NCBI GenBank assembly: GCA_001567485.1
Contig: JZRA01000092.1
Span: 172,987 to 236,986, forward strand
From: Chloroflexi bacterium OLB13
Lineage (GTDB): Bacteria; Chloroflexota; Anaerolineae; Aggregatilineales; Phototrophicaceae
Reading direction: 5' to 3'
Length of the DNA: 64,000 nucleotides
The notes under the pieces are model-generated. The model saw only the letters and a list, made by a program, of their open reading frames with translations, searched no databases and had not been told where the DNA came from. The translations under genes and the position numbers were made by a program. Below are positions 8,256-16,647 of the stretch, in pieces. Numbering within the stretch: position 1 is the stretch's first letter; each line of letters opens with the position of its first letter.

Positions 8256-8695
8256 TCGGGTATCTCCAACGTGCCAGCGACATATTCACGAAAGAAACGG
8301 CGCAGCGGCTCATGCTGCCAGAAGGCGAGTTCCATCGTCCCAGCGGCGGCGGCATCAAAAAGCGCCATCGCCTGCCCTTCACCCAGCGTCAAGTCGTTCG
8401 GCGATACGGTCAGCCGTCCAACGTAGATATGATTGTGAACGGCGTGCGTGTCCGGCGCAGCGACATGCGGGCGCACCTGTGTTGTCCAATAGACGAGCTT
8501 CGGGTCACGCCAGCCCAGTTCCTCAGCGACTTCGCGGTAGACGGCCTGTTCGTGCGTCTCACCCGCCTCGACCGCGCCTCCGAAAAACGTCCACATCCCG
8601 GCGAACGCCAGATCCGGCGCGTCATCGCGCTGCTGGAGCAGCACACGCCCCCCGGCATCGACGAGCAGCGCAGACGCAGCGTTGAGGATGATCAT
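8252..8695 (-). CDS. NUDIX hydrolase embedded in the trp operon
   Basis: 147 residues with a complete NUDIX box: GGAVEAGETHEQAVYREVAEELGW matches G-x5-E-x7-R-E-U-x-E-E-x-G-U, which binds the metal that activates water for pyrophosphate cleavage. The N-terminus LLVDAGGRVLLQQRDDAPDLAFAG is the usual first strand pair. The substrate cannot be predicted. It sits between trpB (one base) and trpA (4-base overlap), so it is co-transcribed and translationally coupled; a housecleaning role tied to tryptophan synthesis is only a guess. Confidence 0.9.
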   Translation of the reverse strand: MIILNAASALLVDAGGRVLLQQRDDAPDLAFAGMWTFFGGAVEAGETHEQAVYREVAEELGWRDPKLVYWTTQVRPHVAAPDTHAVHNHIYVGRLTVSPNDLTLGEGQAMALFDAAAAGTMELAFWQHEPLRRFFREYVAGTLEIPE

Positions 8696-8696
8696 G

Positions 8697-9917
8697 CTAG
8701 TCGATCTCCAACGCGGACATGACGGTGTTGAGGTCTTTATCGCCGCGCCCGCTCAGGTTGACGAGCATGATGGTGTCGCGCGGCATCGACGGCGCACGCT
8801 TGATCGCCTCGGCCAGCCCATGCGCGCTCTCCAGCGCCGGGATGATGCCTTCCGTCCGGCTCAGGATTTGCAGCGCCGCAAGCGCCTCCTCATCGGTAGC
8901 GTAGGTGTAGAATGCGCGCTCAATCTCACGTAGATAGGCGTGTTCCGGCCCCACCGACGCGTAATCGAGGCCGGCTGAAATGCTGTGCGTGTTCAAGATC
9001 TGCCCGTGCGGCGACTGGAGCACATACGAGCGCGTGCCTTGCAGGACGCCCGGCCGCCCGATGGCCGGATCGGCGAAGCGTGCCGCGTGCTGACCGCTTG
9101 CGATCCCGTAGCCACCCGCCTCGACGCCGATGAACTCGACATCATCATCGCGGAACGCATGAAACAGGCCGATCGCGTTGCTGCCCCCGCCGACGCACGC
9201 GATACACACGTCAGGCAGCCTGCCGGTCATTTCGAGCATCTGCGTGCGCGCCTCATGCCCGATGACACTCTGGAAGTCACGGACGATCATCGGATACGGG
9301 TGCGGGCCAAGCGCCGACCCGAGCAGATAGAACGTCGTGCGCACGTTGGTCACCCAATCGCGCAGCGCCTCGTTGATGGCGTCCTTGAGCGTCTTCGTGC
9401 CGCTCTCGACCGGAATGACCTCGGCCCCCAACAACTTCATACGAAAGACGTTCGGCTCCTGCCGCGCGATATCGACGCTGCCCATATACACGTGGCAGTC
9501 GAGGCCGAGCAGGGCGCTCACTGTTGCGCTGGCGACCCCATGCTGGCCCGCGCCCGTCTCCGCCACCACTCGCTTCTTGCCCATCCGGCGAGCGAGCAGC
9601 GCTTGGCCGAGCGCGTTATTGATCTTGTGCGCGCCCGTATGCGCCAAGTCCTCGCGCTTCAGGTAAATCTGCGCGCCGCCCAACTGTTCGCTCAATCGGC
9701 GCGCATAGGTCACGGGCGTGGGCCGGCCGACATACGTGCGCTGAAGTTCGGCCAGCTCTGCGTGAAAAGCCGGGTCGGAGATCGCATCGTGATAAGCCGC
9801 GACAAGCTCGTCCAACGCCGGAACCAGCGTTTCCGGCACGAAACGCCCGCCGAATTCACCGAAGTAGCCGCGCTCATCAGGCACATCCGCCAGCCCGGTC
9901 TTGATGTACTGATCCAT
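8697..9917 (-). CDS. trpB: Tryptophan synthase beta subunit
   Basis: PLP enzyme condensing indole with serine to tryptophan. About 406 residues, the standard TrpB1 length. Seen: [18 protein letters not shown]-lysine motif [29 protein letters not shown], phosphate cup [12 protein letters not shown], and GPEHAYL and SGRGDKD near the C-terminus. The ATG at 9917 has AGGAG nine bases upstream; the GTG at 9923 two codons earlier is in frame but too close to that site. Gap of about 33 bases after trpF, the largest inside the trp operon. Confidence 0.97.
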   Translation of the reverse strand: MDQYIKTGLADVPDERGYFGEFGGRFVPETLVPALDELVAAYHDAISDPAFHAELAELQRTYVGRPTPVTYARRLSEQLGGAQIYLKREDLAHTGAHKINNALGQALLARRMGKKRVVAETGAGQHGVASATVSALLGLDCHVYMGSVDIARQEPNVFRMKLLGAEVIPVESGTKTLKDAINEALRDWVTNVRTTFYLLGSALGPHPYPMIVRDFQSVIGHEARTQMLEMTGRLPDVCIACVGGGSNAIGLFHAFRDDDVEFIGVEAGGYGIASGQHAARFADPAIGRPGVLQGTRSYVLQSPHGQILNTHSISAGLDYASVGPEHAYLREIERAFYTYATDEEALAALQILSRTEGIIPALESAHGLAEAIKRAPSMPRDTIMLVNLSGRGDKDLNTVMSALEID

Positions 9918-9950
9918 GCTCACCTGCTCCTAACGCCTTGCTTGATCCAT

Positions 9951-10610
9951 TTACGCCGCGCCGTGTGCCGCCGCGATGAATGCAGCCACCTTATGCGCAT
10001 CCTTGATCCCCGGCTGATCGCCTTCTACTCCGCTGGCGACATCAACGCCCCACGGCCGGAAGGTCTGTATCCGTTCCGCAACGTTGACCGGCGTCAATCC
10101 GCCCGCCAACAGCAAGCGCGGTGTTTTCTCGACCAGCCACGTTACGATCTCATCGGCCGCCGTCCGGCCCGTGCCGCCGTACTGCCCGCTGACCGAGGCG
10201 TCGAGAAGCAGCGACGGCATGTGCGTATCCTCAGGCATAACCGGCGCGAAGTACGCGTAGTCCTCCTCGGCCTGCGCGAGCGCAGCCGGCCGGATACCCT
10301 TGAAGGCGATCCCGCGTAGTTCGCGCAAAACAGAGTCCGACTCGTCGCCGGAAAGCTGCGCATAATCGAGGCCCACGACGTCCATCACCCGCGAGATGTC
10401 GCTGACCACCGCGTTAACGAACACGCCGATCAGCGCCGGGCAGCCGTCGCCCAGCTCCGACCGGAGCCGATCACACAGCTCGGCAGCAGCGGCCGTCGCG
10501 ATATATCGCTTGGAGCGCGGCCAGAAGTTAAACCCGATCATGTCGGCCCCGCTTCGCGCGGCAAATAACGCATCGGCCAGCGTCGTGATCCCGCAGATCT
10601 TGACCTTCAT
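9951..10610 (-). CDS. trpF: Phosphoribosylanthranilate isomerase
   Basis: Amadori rearrangement of N-(5-phosphoribosyl)anthranilate to CdRP. 219 residues. Seen: KVKICGITTLADA with the catalytic Cys at residue 5, GADMIGFNFWPRSKRYI, the mid-barrel LLLDASVSGQYGGTGRT, which supplies the catalytic Asp, LLAGGLTPVNVAE and GVDVASGVEGDQPGIKD. The start overlaps trpC by 4 bases (ATGA). Confidence 0.96.
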   Translation of the reverse strand: MKVKICGITTLADALFAARSGADMIGFNFWPRSKRYIATAAAAELCDRLRSELGDGCPALIGVFVNAVVSDISRVMDVVGLDYAQLSGDESDSVLRELRGIAFKGIRPAALAQAEEDYAYFAPVMPEDTHMPSLLLDASVSGQYGGTGRTAADEIVTWLVEKTPRLLLAGGLTPVNVAERIQTFRPWGVDVASGVEGDQPGIKDAHKVAAFIAAAHGAA

Positions 10611-11419
10611 GACGCATTCTCCGGACGCGCTATGCTGGCGTATTGACGCACGCTGGCCGGACGGTCTACGGCCTTGATAAGGCCTTCCCCGACGAGCACG
10701 GCGGATGCTCCGGCGCGCGCCATGCGTGCGACGTCGTCCGGGCTGCGGATCGCGCTCTCCGCCACCAGCACGATTCCTTGATCCAGCCCCGCCGCGAGGC
10801 GTTCCGTTACCGATAAGTCCTCGCGGAACGTTTTCAAGTCGCGGTTGTTGACCCCGACGACCCGCGCGCCCATCCGCAGCACGCGTCCCAGCTCTCGCTC
10901 GTCGTGCACTTCGACCAGCGCGTCCATGCCGAGCGCGGCGATGCGTGCCGACAGATCGCGAAGCTGCACGTCGTCAAGCGCCGCCGCAATGAGCAGCACG
11001 GCGCTCGCGCCAAGCGATCGAGCCAGTTCGACTTGCAGCGGATCGATCACGAACTCCTTGAACAGCACGGGCAGCGTGATCGCCGTGGCGACGTCGCGCA
11101 CGAGATCCGGGCTGCCCATGAAGAAGCGCTCGTCAGCCAGCACCGAGACCGCCGACGCGCCGTTCGCCTCGTACTCGCGGGCGATGCGCACCGCGTCGAA
11201 ATCGGCGATCAACACCCCTTTCGACGGGGACGCACGCTTGACCTCGGCGATCAGCGCGACAGTCGGCTTGCGCAGCGCCGCCGCAAACGCGGGCGGGGCC
11301 GGTGCATCTTCAGCAGCACGGCGAAGCTCCGCCGCGCGGTGACGCATCGAGTCGATCTCGTCCACCTTATGCGCGAGGATCTTGTCCAGCACCGAGTCCG
11401 TCGTAACGAACCGCGTCAT
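10607..11419 (-). CDS. trpC: Indole-3-glycerol phosphate synthase
   Basis: Ring-closing decarboxylation of CdRP to indole-3-glycerol phosphate. 270 residues in one TIM barrel, a stand-alone enzyme not fused to TrpF. Seen: LIAEVKRASPSKGVL with catalytic Lys, VLADERFFMGSPDLV, VLFKEFVIDPLQV, LLIAAALDD, LVEVHDERELGRVL, VVGVNNRDLKTF and VAESAIRSPDDV. The start overlaps the trpD stop by 4 bases and its end overlaps trpF. Confidence 0.97.
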   Translation of the reverse strand: MTRFVTTDSVLDKILAHKVDEIDSMRHRAAELRRAAEDAPAPPAFAAALRKPTVALIAEVKRASPSKGVLIADFDAVRIAREYEANGASAVSVLADERFFMGSPDLVRDVATAITLPVLFKEFVIDPLQVELARSLGASAVLLIAAALDDVQLRDLSARIAALGMDALVEVHDERELGRVLRMGARVVGVNNRDLKTFREDLSVTERLAAGLDQGIVLVAESAIRSPDDVARMARAGASAVLVGEGLIKAVDRPASVRQYASIARPENAS

Positions 11420-12465
11420 GCCGATTCCGACCGTGAGAACTCAATCAGCGCGTCCAGCTTGCCCAATGCCGCGCCGCTGTCGATCGAGCGCGTCGCCATC
11501 TCGACACCGTCCAGAAGATCGCTTACCTTGCCGGCCGCAGCGAGCGCCGCCGCCGTGTTGAGCAGGACGACCTCGCGCTTGGCGTCGTGTATCTTGCCAG
11601 CGAGAATCCCGCGTAGAATGCGGGCGTTCTCCGGTGCATCCCCTCCCAGAAGTTCGTTGATCGAAGCAGCCCGAAATCCGATCTTCAACGGGTCAAGCTC
11701 GTAAGATTTCACCTCACCATCGACAAAATGGCTCACGCGGTTCGGGCCGGTGGTCGTCAGCTCATCGACACCGCCGTAGCCGGAGACGACCATCGCCGAA
11801 CGGCTGCCCAACATGCCGAGCACGGTCGCCAGCAGTTCAGTCAGGTCGGGCGCAAACACGCCCATCAGCTGATTGCGCGCGCCGGCGGGGTTGGTCAGCG
11901 GGCCGAGCAGGTTGAACATCGTGCGCAGGCCCATCTGCTTGCGCGGCCCGACAACGTAGCGCATGGCGGGGTGCAGTTTGGGCGCAAAGAGAAAGCCGAT
12001 CCCGACTTCGTCGATCGCCGCGCCCACAACCTCAGGCGAGAGGTCGAGGTTGACGCCCAGCTCGGCCAGCACGTCGGCGCTGCCACATTTGCTGGACGCC
12101 GCACGATTGCCATGTTTAGCGACCGGCACACCTGCCCCCGCCGCCACAAACGCAACTGTCGTGCTGATGTTGAACGTGCCGCTGCGATCCCCGCCTGTGC
12201 CGCACGTATCGAGCAGTTCGAACTTGTTGTGACGGGTCGGCACGTGCGAGGCGTTGGCGCGCATCGCTTGCGCGCTGCCGGTGATTTCGTCGTGCGTTTC
12301 ACCCTTCATGCGCAAGCCCATCAGATATGCGCCGATCTGGGCCTCGGTCGCATCGCCACGCATGATCTGATCCATCACGGCCTCTGCGTCGGCCACGCTC
12401 AGATGACCGAACCGGCCAATCACATCGATCGCACGCTGAATGTCCATTCGTGATCGCGTTTCCAT
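11416..12465 (-). CDS. trpD: Anthranilate phosphoribosyltransferase
   Basis: Joins anthranilate to PRPP. 349 residues, a normal length. Seen: the PRPP-binding DTCGTGGDRSGTFNIST motif near residue 82, VAKHGNRAASSKCGSADVLAELGV, FLFAPKLHPAM, RTMFNLLGPLTNP and VVSGYGGVDELT. The start at 12465 is one base inside the trpS stop (TAATG) behind GGGGGGAAG; an internal ATG at 12447 is a possible alternative. Confidence 0.97.
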   Translation of the reverse strand: METRSRMDIQRAIDVIGRFGHLSVADAEAVMDQIMRGDATEAQIGAYLMGLRMKGETHDEITGSAQAMRANASHVPTRHNKFELLDTCGTGGDRSGTFNISTTVAFVAAGAGVPVAKHGNRAASSKCGSADVLAELGVNLDLSPEVVGAAIDEVGIGFLFAPKLHPAMRYVVGPRKQMGLRTMFNLLGPLTNPAGARNQLMGVFAPDLTELLATVLGMLGSRSAMVVSGYGGVDELTTTGPNRVSHFVDGEVKSYELDPLKIGFRAASINELLGGDAPENARILRGILAGKIHDAKREVVLLNTAAALAAAGKVSDLLDGVEMATRSIDSGAALGKLDALIEFSRSESA

Positions 12466-13496
12466 TACTTCCCCCCTACCTTCTCCGCACCAGCAACCGT
12501 TGTCTTGCCGATTGCCATGCGCACGCGGTCGATGACTCTTGCAGCGATCTCGCGCATCTTGACCGCGCCTTCAGCCAAGATCGTGTCGATTTGAACGGTG
12601 TCCGCCATCAACGCATCGTACTTGGCGCGCATCGGGCTGAGATATGCGTCCAACACCTCGAACAGTTCGGCCTTCATCTTGCCGTAGGCCAGCCCGCCGT
12701 TGAGGTACAGCTCACGCACTTCCGTAAGGCGCTCCGGCGTGGCGAAATGCTTGTAGATCGCGTAAATGTTGTCCTGATCCGGGTCTTTCGGGTCTTCGGG
12801 CCGGCGCGAGTCGGTGACGATCCGCATCACGGTCTTGCGCAGTTCGTTAGGCGGCGCGAACAACGGGATCACGTTGCCGTAGCTCTTGCTCATTTTGCGC
12901 CCGTCGAGGCCGGTGATCGTCGCCACTTCTTCGCTGATGAGGCCATCCGGCAGCACCAACGTATCGCCGTAGATCGCATTGAAGGCGATAGCGAGGTCGC
13001 GTGTGATCTCGATATGCTGCTTTTGATCCTGCCCGACCGGCACGAGATCAGTGTCGGCGATCAGGATATCGGCGGCCATCAACACCGGATAGTTGTACAG
13101 GCCCATGTTGATGCCGTCGTCGACGAGTCGGCCCGCCTCTGTGTTGGCATCCGCCGCGGCCTTGTACGCGTGGGCGCGGTTGAGCAGCCCTTTCGGCGCG
13201 TTGCACGCCAGAATCCACGTCAGTTCAAAGATTTCCGGAATGTCGGACTGGCGGTAGAACACGACATCGTTGGGGTCGAGTCCGCAGGCCAGCCATGTCG
13301 CGGCTAGTTCGTGATTGGCATGGCGAAATTCCGCCGGATCGCGCATCGTGGTCAGGGCGTGATAGTCGGCGAGGAAGTAGTGAGCCTTATAGGTCTTGCT
13401 CAGTTCCAGCGCGGGCTGAATCGCCCCGAGGTAGTTGCCGATGTGTGGTGTGCCCGACGGCTTGACCCCGGTTAGGCTGTTCTTACGTTGTGTCAC
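12465..13496 (-). CDS. trpS: Tryptophanyl-tRNA synthetase inside the trp operon
   Basis: Charges tRNA-Trp. 343 residues, bacterial class I. Seen: the HIGH-type signature GTPHIGNYLGAI at about 16-27, GLLNRAHAYKAAADAN, VPVGQDQKQHIEITRDLA and the KMSKS motif (GRKMSKSYGN) near residue 197. It lies between trpG and trpD within the T-box-led operon, so uncharged tRNA-Trp should raise both the tRNA-charging enzyme and the biosynthetic enzymes. No second trpS is visible in the window. Confidence 0.96.
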   Translation of the reverse strand: MTQRKNSLTGVKPSGTPHIGNYLGAIQPALELSKTYKAHYFLADYHALTTMRDPAEFRHANHELAATWLACGLDPNDVVFYRQSDIPEIFELTWILACNAPKGLLNRAHAYKAAADANTEAGRLVDDGINMGLYNYPVLMAADILIADTDLVPVGQDQKQHIEITRDLAIAFNAIYGDTLVLPDGLISEEVATITGLDGRKMSKSYGNVIPLFAPPNELRKTVMRIVTDSRRPEDPKDPDQDNIYAIYKHFATPERLTEVRELYLNGGLAYGKMKAELFEVLDAYLSPMRAKYDALMADTVQIDTILAEGAVKMREIAARVIDRVRMAIGKTTVAGAEKVGGK

Positions 13497-13506
13497 GTGC
13501 GCGCTC

Positions 13507-14085
13507 CTATGCCAGCACCGAAGTAAGTTCGAGGAAGTTCTTGAGCATGCGCGGCCCCTCGGTCGTCAGGATGCTCTCCGGGTGAAACTGAACCCCATAC
13601 ACCGGCAGGGTCTTATGCTGCATGCCCATGATTACGCCGTCGTCCGTGCGGGCCGTCACCTCTAAACAGTCCGGCAGCGTGCGTTCATCCACCACGAGGC
13701 TGTGATAGCGGGTCGCCGTGAACGGATTGGGCAGGTTGGCGAACAGGCCGCGTCCGTTGTGATGAATCGCGCTCGTCTTGCCGTGCATCAGCTTGCCGGC
13801 GCGATGCACGATCCCACCATACGCCTGACCGATGCACTGATGCCCGAGGCAGACTCCAAGAACCGGCCGCGACTCGCCGAACATGCGGATCGCCGCCAGC
13901 GAGACACCGCCGTCGTCAGGCGTCCCCGGCCCCGGCGAGATGACGATATGGCTGGGGTCGAGCTGCGCGATCTCATCCAGCGTGAGTTCGTCGTTACGCG
14001 CAACGTGAATCTCCCCGCCTAACTCACCGAGATACTGCACGAGGTTGTAGGTAAAGCTGTCGTAGTTATCGATCACGAGAATCAT
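13507..14085 (-). CDS. trpG: Anthranilate synthase glutaminase subunit
   Basis: Class I glutamine amidotransferase that supplies ammonia to TrpE; the same subunit can serve PabB. 192 residues. Seen: [32 protein letters not shown], nucleophile Cys in [17 protein letters not shown], and the catalytic His-Glu in [10 protein letters not shown]. Its start overlaps the upstream phosphatase-like gene by 4 bases. Possibly amphibolic for folate synthesis, since no separate pabA is seen here. Confidence 0.95.
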   Translation of the reverse strand: MILVIDNYDSFTYNLVQYLGELGGEIHVARNDELTLDEIAQLDPSHIVISPGPGTPDDGGVSLAAIRMFGESRPVLGVCLGHQCIGQAYGGIVHRAGKLMHGKTSAIHHNGRGLFANLPNPFTATRYHSLVVDERTLPDCLEVTARTDDGVIMGMQHKTLPVYGVQFHPESILTTEGPRMLKNFLELTSVLA

Positions 14086-14732
14086 GAATTGTGATCCTCC
14101 AGTTCTACTGCGATGCGACTTTCCAGTCCCTCAAGATGCGAGACATCGTTAGCGACCACGATGCGCCAGCCCGCGCCGCTCGGTTCAATCGTCGTCACCG
14201 AACTGTTGCCGAGGCGTGCGGCCTCGGCGTCAAAGCCGGGAATCAACCGCTGGAGCAGCACGCGAATCGAAACGGTGTGCGTCACGACCGCGAGGGTCTC
14301 GATCTCGTCCTCAGCGACGATCTCGCGGAACGCCTCCTCCATGCGGTCGCCGACTTCTTCCAGCGTCTCGCCTTCGGGAATCCGAAACGTGTACCGGTCA
14401 TTGGTGTAACGCTCGTACTGATCGGGGAACCAGTCGCGTACCTCATCCAACTTCATGCCCTGCCAGCGGCCGATATTCCGTTCACGCAGGCGCGGATCAG
14501 AAATCGGTGTGACGCCGCACATACGGCCAATCACCTCGGCTGTTTGACGCGCACGACGCAGATCGCTGGTATGCAGCCGTGCAACCCCGATGTTACGCAT
14601 CAACGTCGCAAGCTTCTTGACCTGCTGCTGCCCATGCGCGTTGATCGGCGTATCGAGCCAACCCTGCCAACGTTCGAGGTTGTTCCAGTCGGTTTCACCG
14701 GGACGGACGAAGATTACTCGCTTGAGTGTCAT
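14082..14732 (-). CDS. Histidine-phosphatase-superfamily protein lacking the catalytic histidine
   Basis: 216 residues with the phosphoglycerate-mutase/histidine-phosphatase fold: N-terminal [36 protein letters not shown], and the later [12 protein letters not shown] with its conserved His. The defining RHG(E) motif reads R-P-G-E: the codon is CCC where His would be CAC or CAT, so the residue that becomes phosphorylated is absent. The protein may be non-catalytic or bind a phosphorylated ligand, or this may be a base error. It lies between trpE and trpG with a 4-base overlap to trpG, so it is expressed with anthranilate synthase. Confidence 0.8.
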   Translation of the reverse strand: MTLKRVIFVRPGETDWNNLERWQGWLDTPINAHGQQQVKKLATLMRNIGVARLHTSDLRRARQTAEVIGRMCGVTPISDPRLRERNIGRWQGMKLDEVRDWFPDQYERYTNDRYTFRIPEGETLEEVGDRMEEAFREIVAEDEIETLAVVTHTVSIRVLLQRLIPGFDAEAARLGNSSVTTIEPSGAGWRIVVANDVSHLEGLESRIAVELEDHNS

Positions 14733-14751
14733 TACAGGATTCTCCTTGGCA

Positions 14752-16272
14752 TTACATCAAGCCCCGTTCTGCGAATCGTATCGCCTCGGCAAGCGCCTTG
14801 CCTTTGTTTAGGGTTTCCTCGAACTCTCGCGTCGGGTCGCTGTCGGCCACCAGCCCCGCCCCGACTTGCAGATGTACCCGGCTCCCCTGCATCAACAGAC
14901 TCCGTATTGTGATACAGGTGTCCATCGAGTCGTCGTAGCTGAAGTAGCCGACCGCGCCGCCATACGTTCCGCGCCGCGACCCCTCAAGCTCCTCGATGAT
15001 CTCCATCGCACGGACTTTCGGCGCGCCGCTGAGCGTCCCGGCCGGAAACACCGCGCGCAGCAGATCGAACGCATCTGAGCCGGGCCGGACGCGCCCCTCA
15101 ACCTGACTGACGATGTGCATCACATGGCTGTAGCGCTCAACCTCCATCATGCGCGTGACCTTCACGGTGCCGTACTCGGAAACGCGGCCGATGTCGTTGC
15201 GACCGAGGTCGACCAGCATCACGTGTTCGGCCAACTCTTTCGGATCGGCCATCAGTTCCGTGGCGTAGGCATCATCCTCTGCCTCGGTGCGTCCACGTGG
15301 ACGTGTGCCGGCAATCGGCCGTGTGGTAGCGATGCCGTCTTCGAGGCGCACCAGCATCTCCGGCGACGCGCCCATCAGCACGAAGTCCGCCCCAAAATCC
15401 AGCAAGAACATATACGGCGATGGATTGGACGCCCGCAGCGCGCGGTAGATCGTGATCGCCGAGGCTGAGGTTGTCTGGCTCAACCGCTGCGACAGCACGA
15501 TCTGGAACGCGTCACCCGCCGCGATGTACTCCTTCGCAGCCACCACGCGCGCCTCGAATTCCTCTTGAGTGACGTTGGATACCGGCGGCGTCGAAACCGC
15601 GTCGGTCAGCACCGGCACGTTCGGCGTCGCCCGTCCGAGCGCGGCGACGATTTGATCGATACGGCGCACAGCGTCTTGATAGGCCGCTTCAGGGCTGCCA
15701 GTGTTGTGCGCGTTGGTGAGCACCATCAGCGTGCGTTTGGCGTGGTCGAAGATGACCAGCGTGTCAGGCACCATGAACCCCAAGTCCGGGACGTCAAGGT
15801 CATGCGCGGCGGTTTCAGGCAGGCGCTCAAAGTAACGCACGGCGTCATAGCTGACGAAGCCGACAGCGCCCCCGACGAATCGTGGCAGCCCCGGCAGGCG
15901 GATCGGCTTCACCGCCTCGAATTCCGCCTTGACCGCATCCAGCGGATCCTCGCCCGGCGCCAGCGGTGTGCGGGTGGCTTGGCCATCCTCAGTCCGCGTC
16001 ACGACGCCATCCTTCACGGTGATCACAACGCGCGGGTTGACTCCGAGGAACGAATAACGGCCGACCTGCTCCCCTCCTTCGACGCTTTCGAGCAGGAAGG
16101 CGGGTTGTCCTGCTTGCTTGAGTTTGAGATAAACGGAAACCGGTGTTTCGAGATCGGCAAGCAGTCGGCGGTAGACGGGCAGTAGGTCGCCCTGTCCGAA
16201 CAGCTCCAGCGCCTCATCTCGGCGTGGCACGATATCGACACGCTCACGGGTCAGGCTTGGTGCGAAAGCCAT
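14752..16272 (-). CDS. trpE: Anthranilate synthase component I
   Basis: Makes anthranilate from chorismate and ammonia. 506 residues. Seen: the tryptophan-feedback motif LLES at 60-63 (FLLESVEGGEQVGRYSFLG), the ADD-domain blocks FVGGAVGFVSYDAVRYFE, SPSPYMFLLDFG and GASPEMLVRLEDG, PIAGTRPRGRTEAEDD, DLGRNDIGRVSEYGTVKV and FPAGTLSGAPKVRAMEIIEELE. The start at 16272 has GGAGG eight bases upstream; the frame stays open further upstream, but that stretch is the T-box leader. First gene of the trp operon; regulation by feedback (LLES) and T-box is expected. Confidence 0.97.
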   Translation of the reverse strand: MAFAPSLTRERVDIVPRRDEALELFGQGDLLPVYRRLLADLETPVSVYLKLKQAGQPAFLLESVEGGEQVGRYSFLGVNPRVVITVKDGVVTRTEDGQATRTPLAPGEDPLDAVKAEFEAVKPIRLPGLPRFVGGAVGFVSYDAVRYFERLPETAAHDLDVPDLGFMVPDTLVIFDHAKRTLMVLTNAHNTGSPEAAYQDAVRRIDQIVAALGRATPNVPVLTDAVSTPPVSNVTQEEFEARVVAAKEYIAAGDAFQIVLSQRLSQTTSASAITIYRALRASNPSPYMFLLDFGADFVLMGASPEMLVRLEDGIATTRPIAGTRPRGRTEAEDDAYATELMADPKELAEHVMLVDLGRNDIGRVSEYGTVKVTRMMEVERYSHVMHIVSQVEGRVRPGSDAFDLLRAVFPAGTLSGAPKVRAMEIIEELEGSRRGTYGGAVGYFSYDDSMDTCITIRSLLMQGSRVHLQVGAGLVADSDPTREFEETLNKGKALAEAIRFAERGLM

Positions 16273-16296
16273 GATTAGCGCCTCCAGTCTCAACCA

Positions 16297-16587
16297 ACAA
16301 AAAACCCCGTTCGTCATCAAGGACGAGACAGGGTTCCCGCGGTGCCACCTTGCTTCCCACGGACATGACCGTAGGCGCTCTGCGATACAGGCCAACTAGG
16401 GGCCGATATCGTGCGTCATGATAACGGGACGCTGCCGGAGGGCGCTACTAACTCGCGTGTTCGCACTCACGACTCCTCGGGCCATTCCGCCTTGACGAAC
16501 AGGCCAGCTTCACACCCACCGCTGACTCTCTGTGCTGCCGTACTAAAGCGTACTTGTCCGACTCAACGTCGTTGAAGATATTGCGTT
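16297..16587 (-). promoter_or_regulatory. T-box riboswitch (tryptophan) upstream of trpE
   Basis: On the minus strand the leader carries the T-box core AAGGTGGCACCGCG (about 16351-16338). A near-complete terminator stem with six T follows at 16304-16299. Upstream Stem I features are visible: an AGTA bulge (16554-16551), an AGAGAG GA-motif (about 16531-16526), the GGTGGGTGTGAAGCTGGC apical region, and GAATGG, which places a TGG tryptophan codon at 16484-16482 as the specifier. The leader begins just after a good promoter and ends 25 bases before trpE. Uncharged tRNA-Trp should favour the antiterminator and switch on the operon (family knowledge). Confidence 0.95.
16299..16335 (-). terminator. 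T-box-controlled intrinsic terminator of the trp leader
   Basis: Minus-strand arms starting AACCCTGTCTCGTC and ending GACGAACGGGGTT pair with one bulge, closing a CTTGAT loop, and are followed by six T. The 5' arm starts at the end of the T-box core, so tRNA-stabilised antiterminator and terminator would be mutually exclusive. Confidence 0.88.
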
Positions 16588-16593
16588 GAAGTG

Positions 16594-16622
16594 AGAATAG
16601 CGCGCTGGCCGGGCTTTGTCAA
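16594..16622 (-). promoter_or_regulatory. Sigma70-type promoter of the trp operon within a palindrome
   Basis: Minus-strand -35 TTGACA (16622-16617), 17-base spacer and -10 TATTCT (16599-16594). A perfect 10-base inverted repeat, GCGCGCTGGC at 16600-16609 and its complement at 16627-16636, brackets the -35 box. It may be the terminator of the upstream regulator gene or an operator; no U-run follows it. Confidence 0.8.
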
Positions 16623-16647
16623 CACAGCCAGCGCGCGGGTTATTCAA

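Noticed and set aside
16273..16395. Upstream in-frame extension of trpE
   Set aside because: It would translate the T-box core and terminator; the ATG at 16272 has a good ribosome site and the family-consistent N-terminus.
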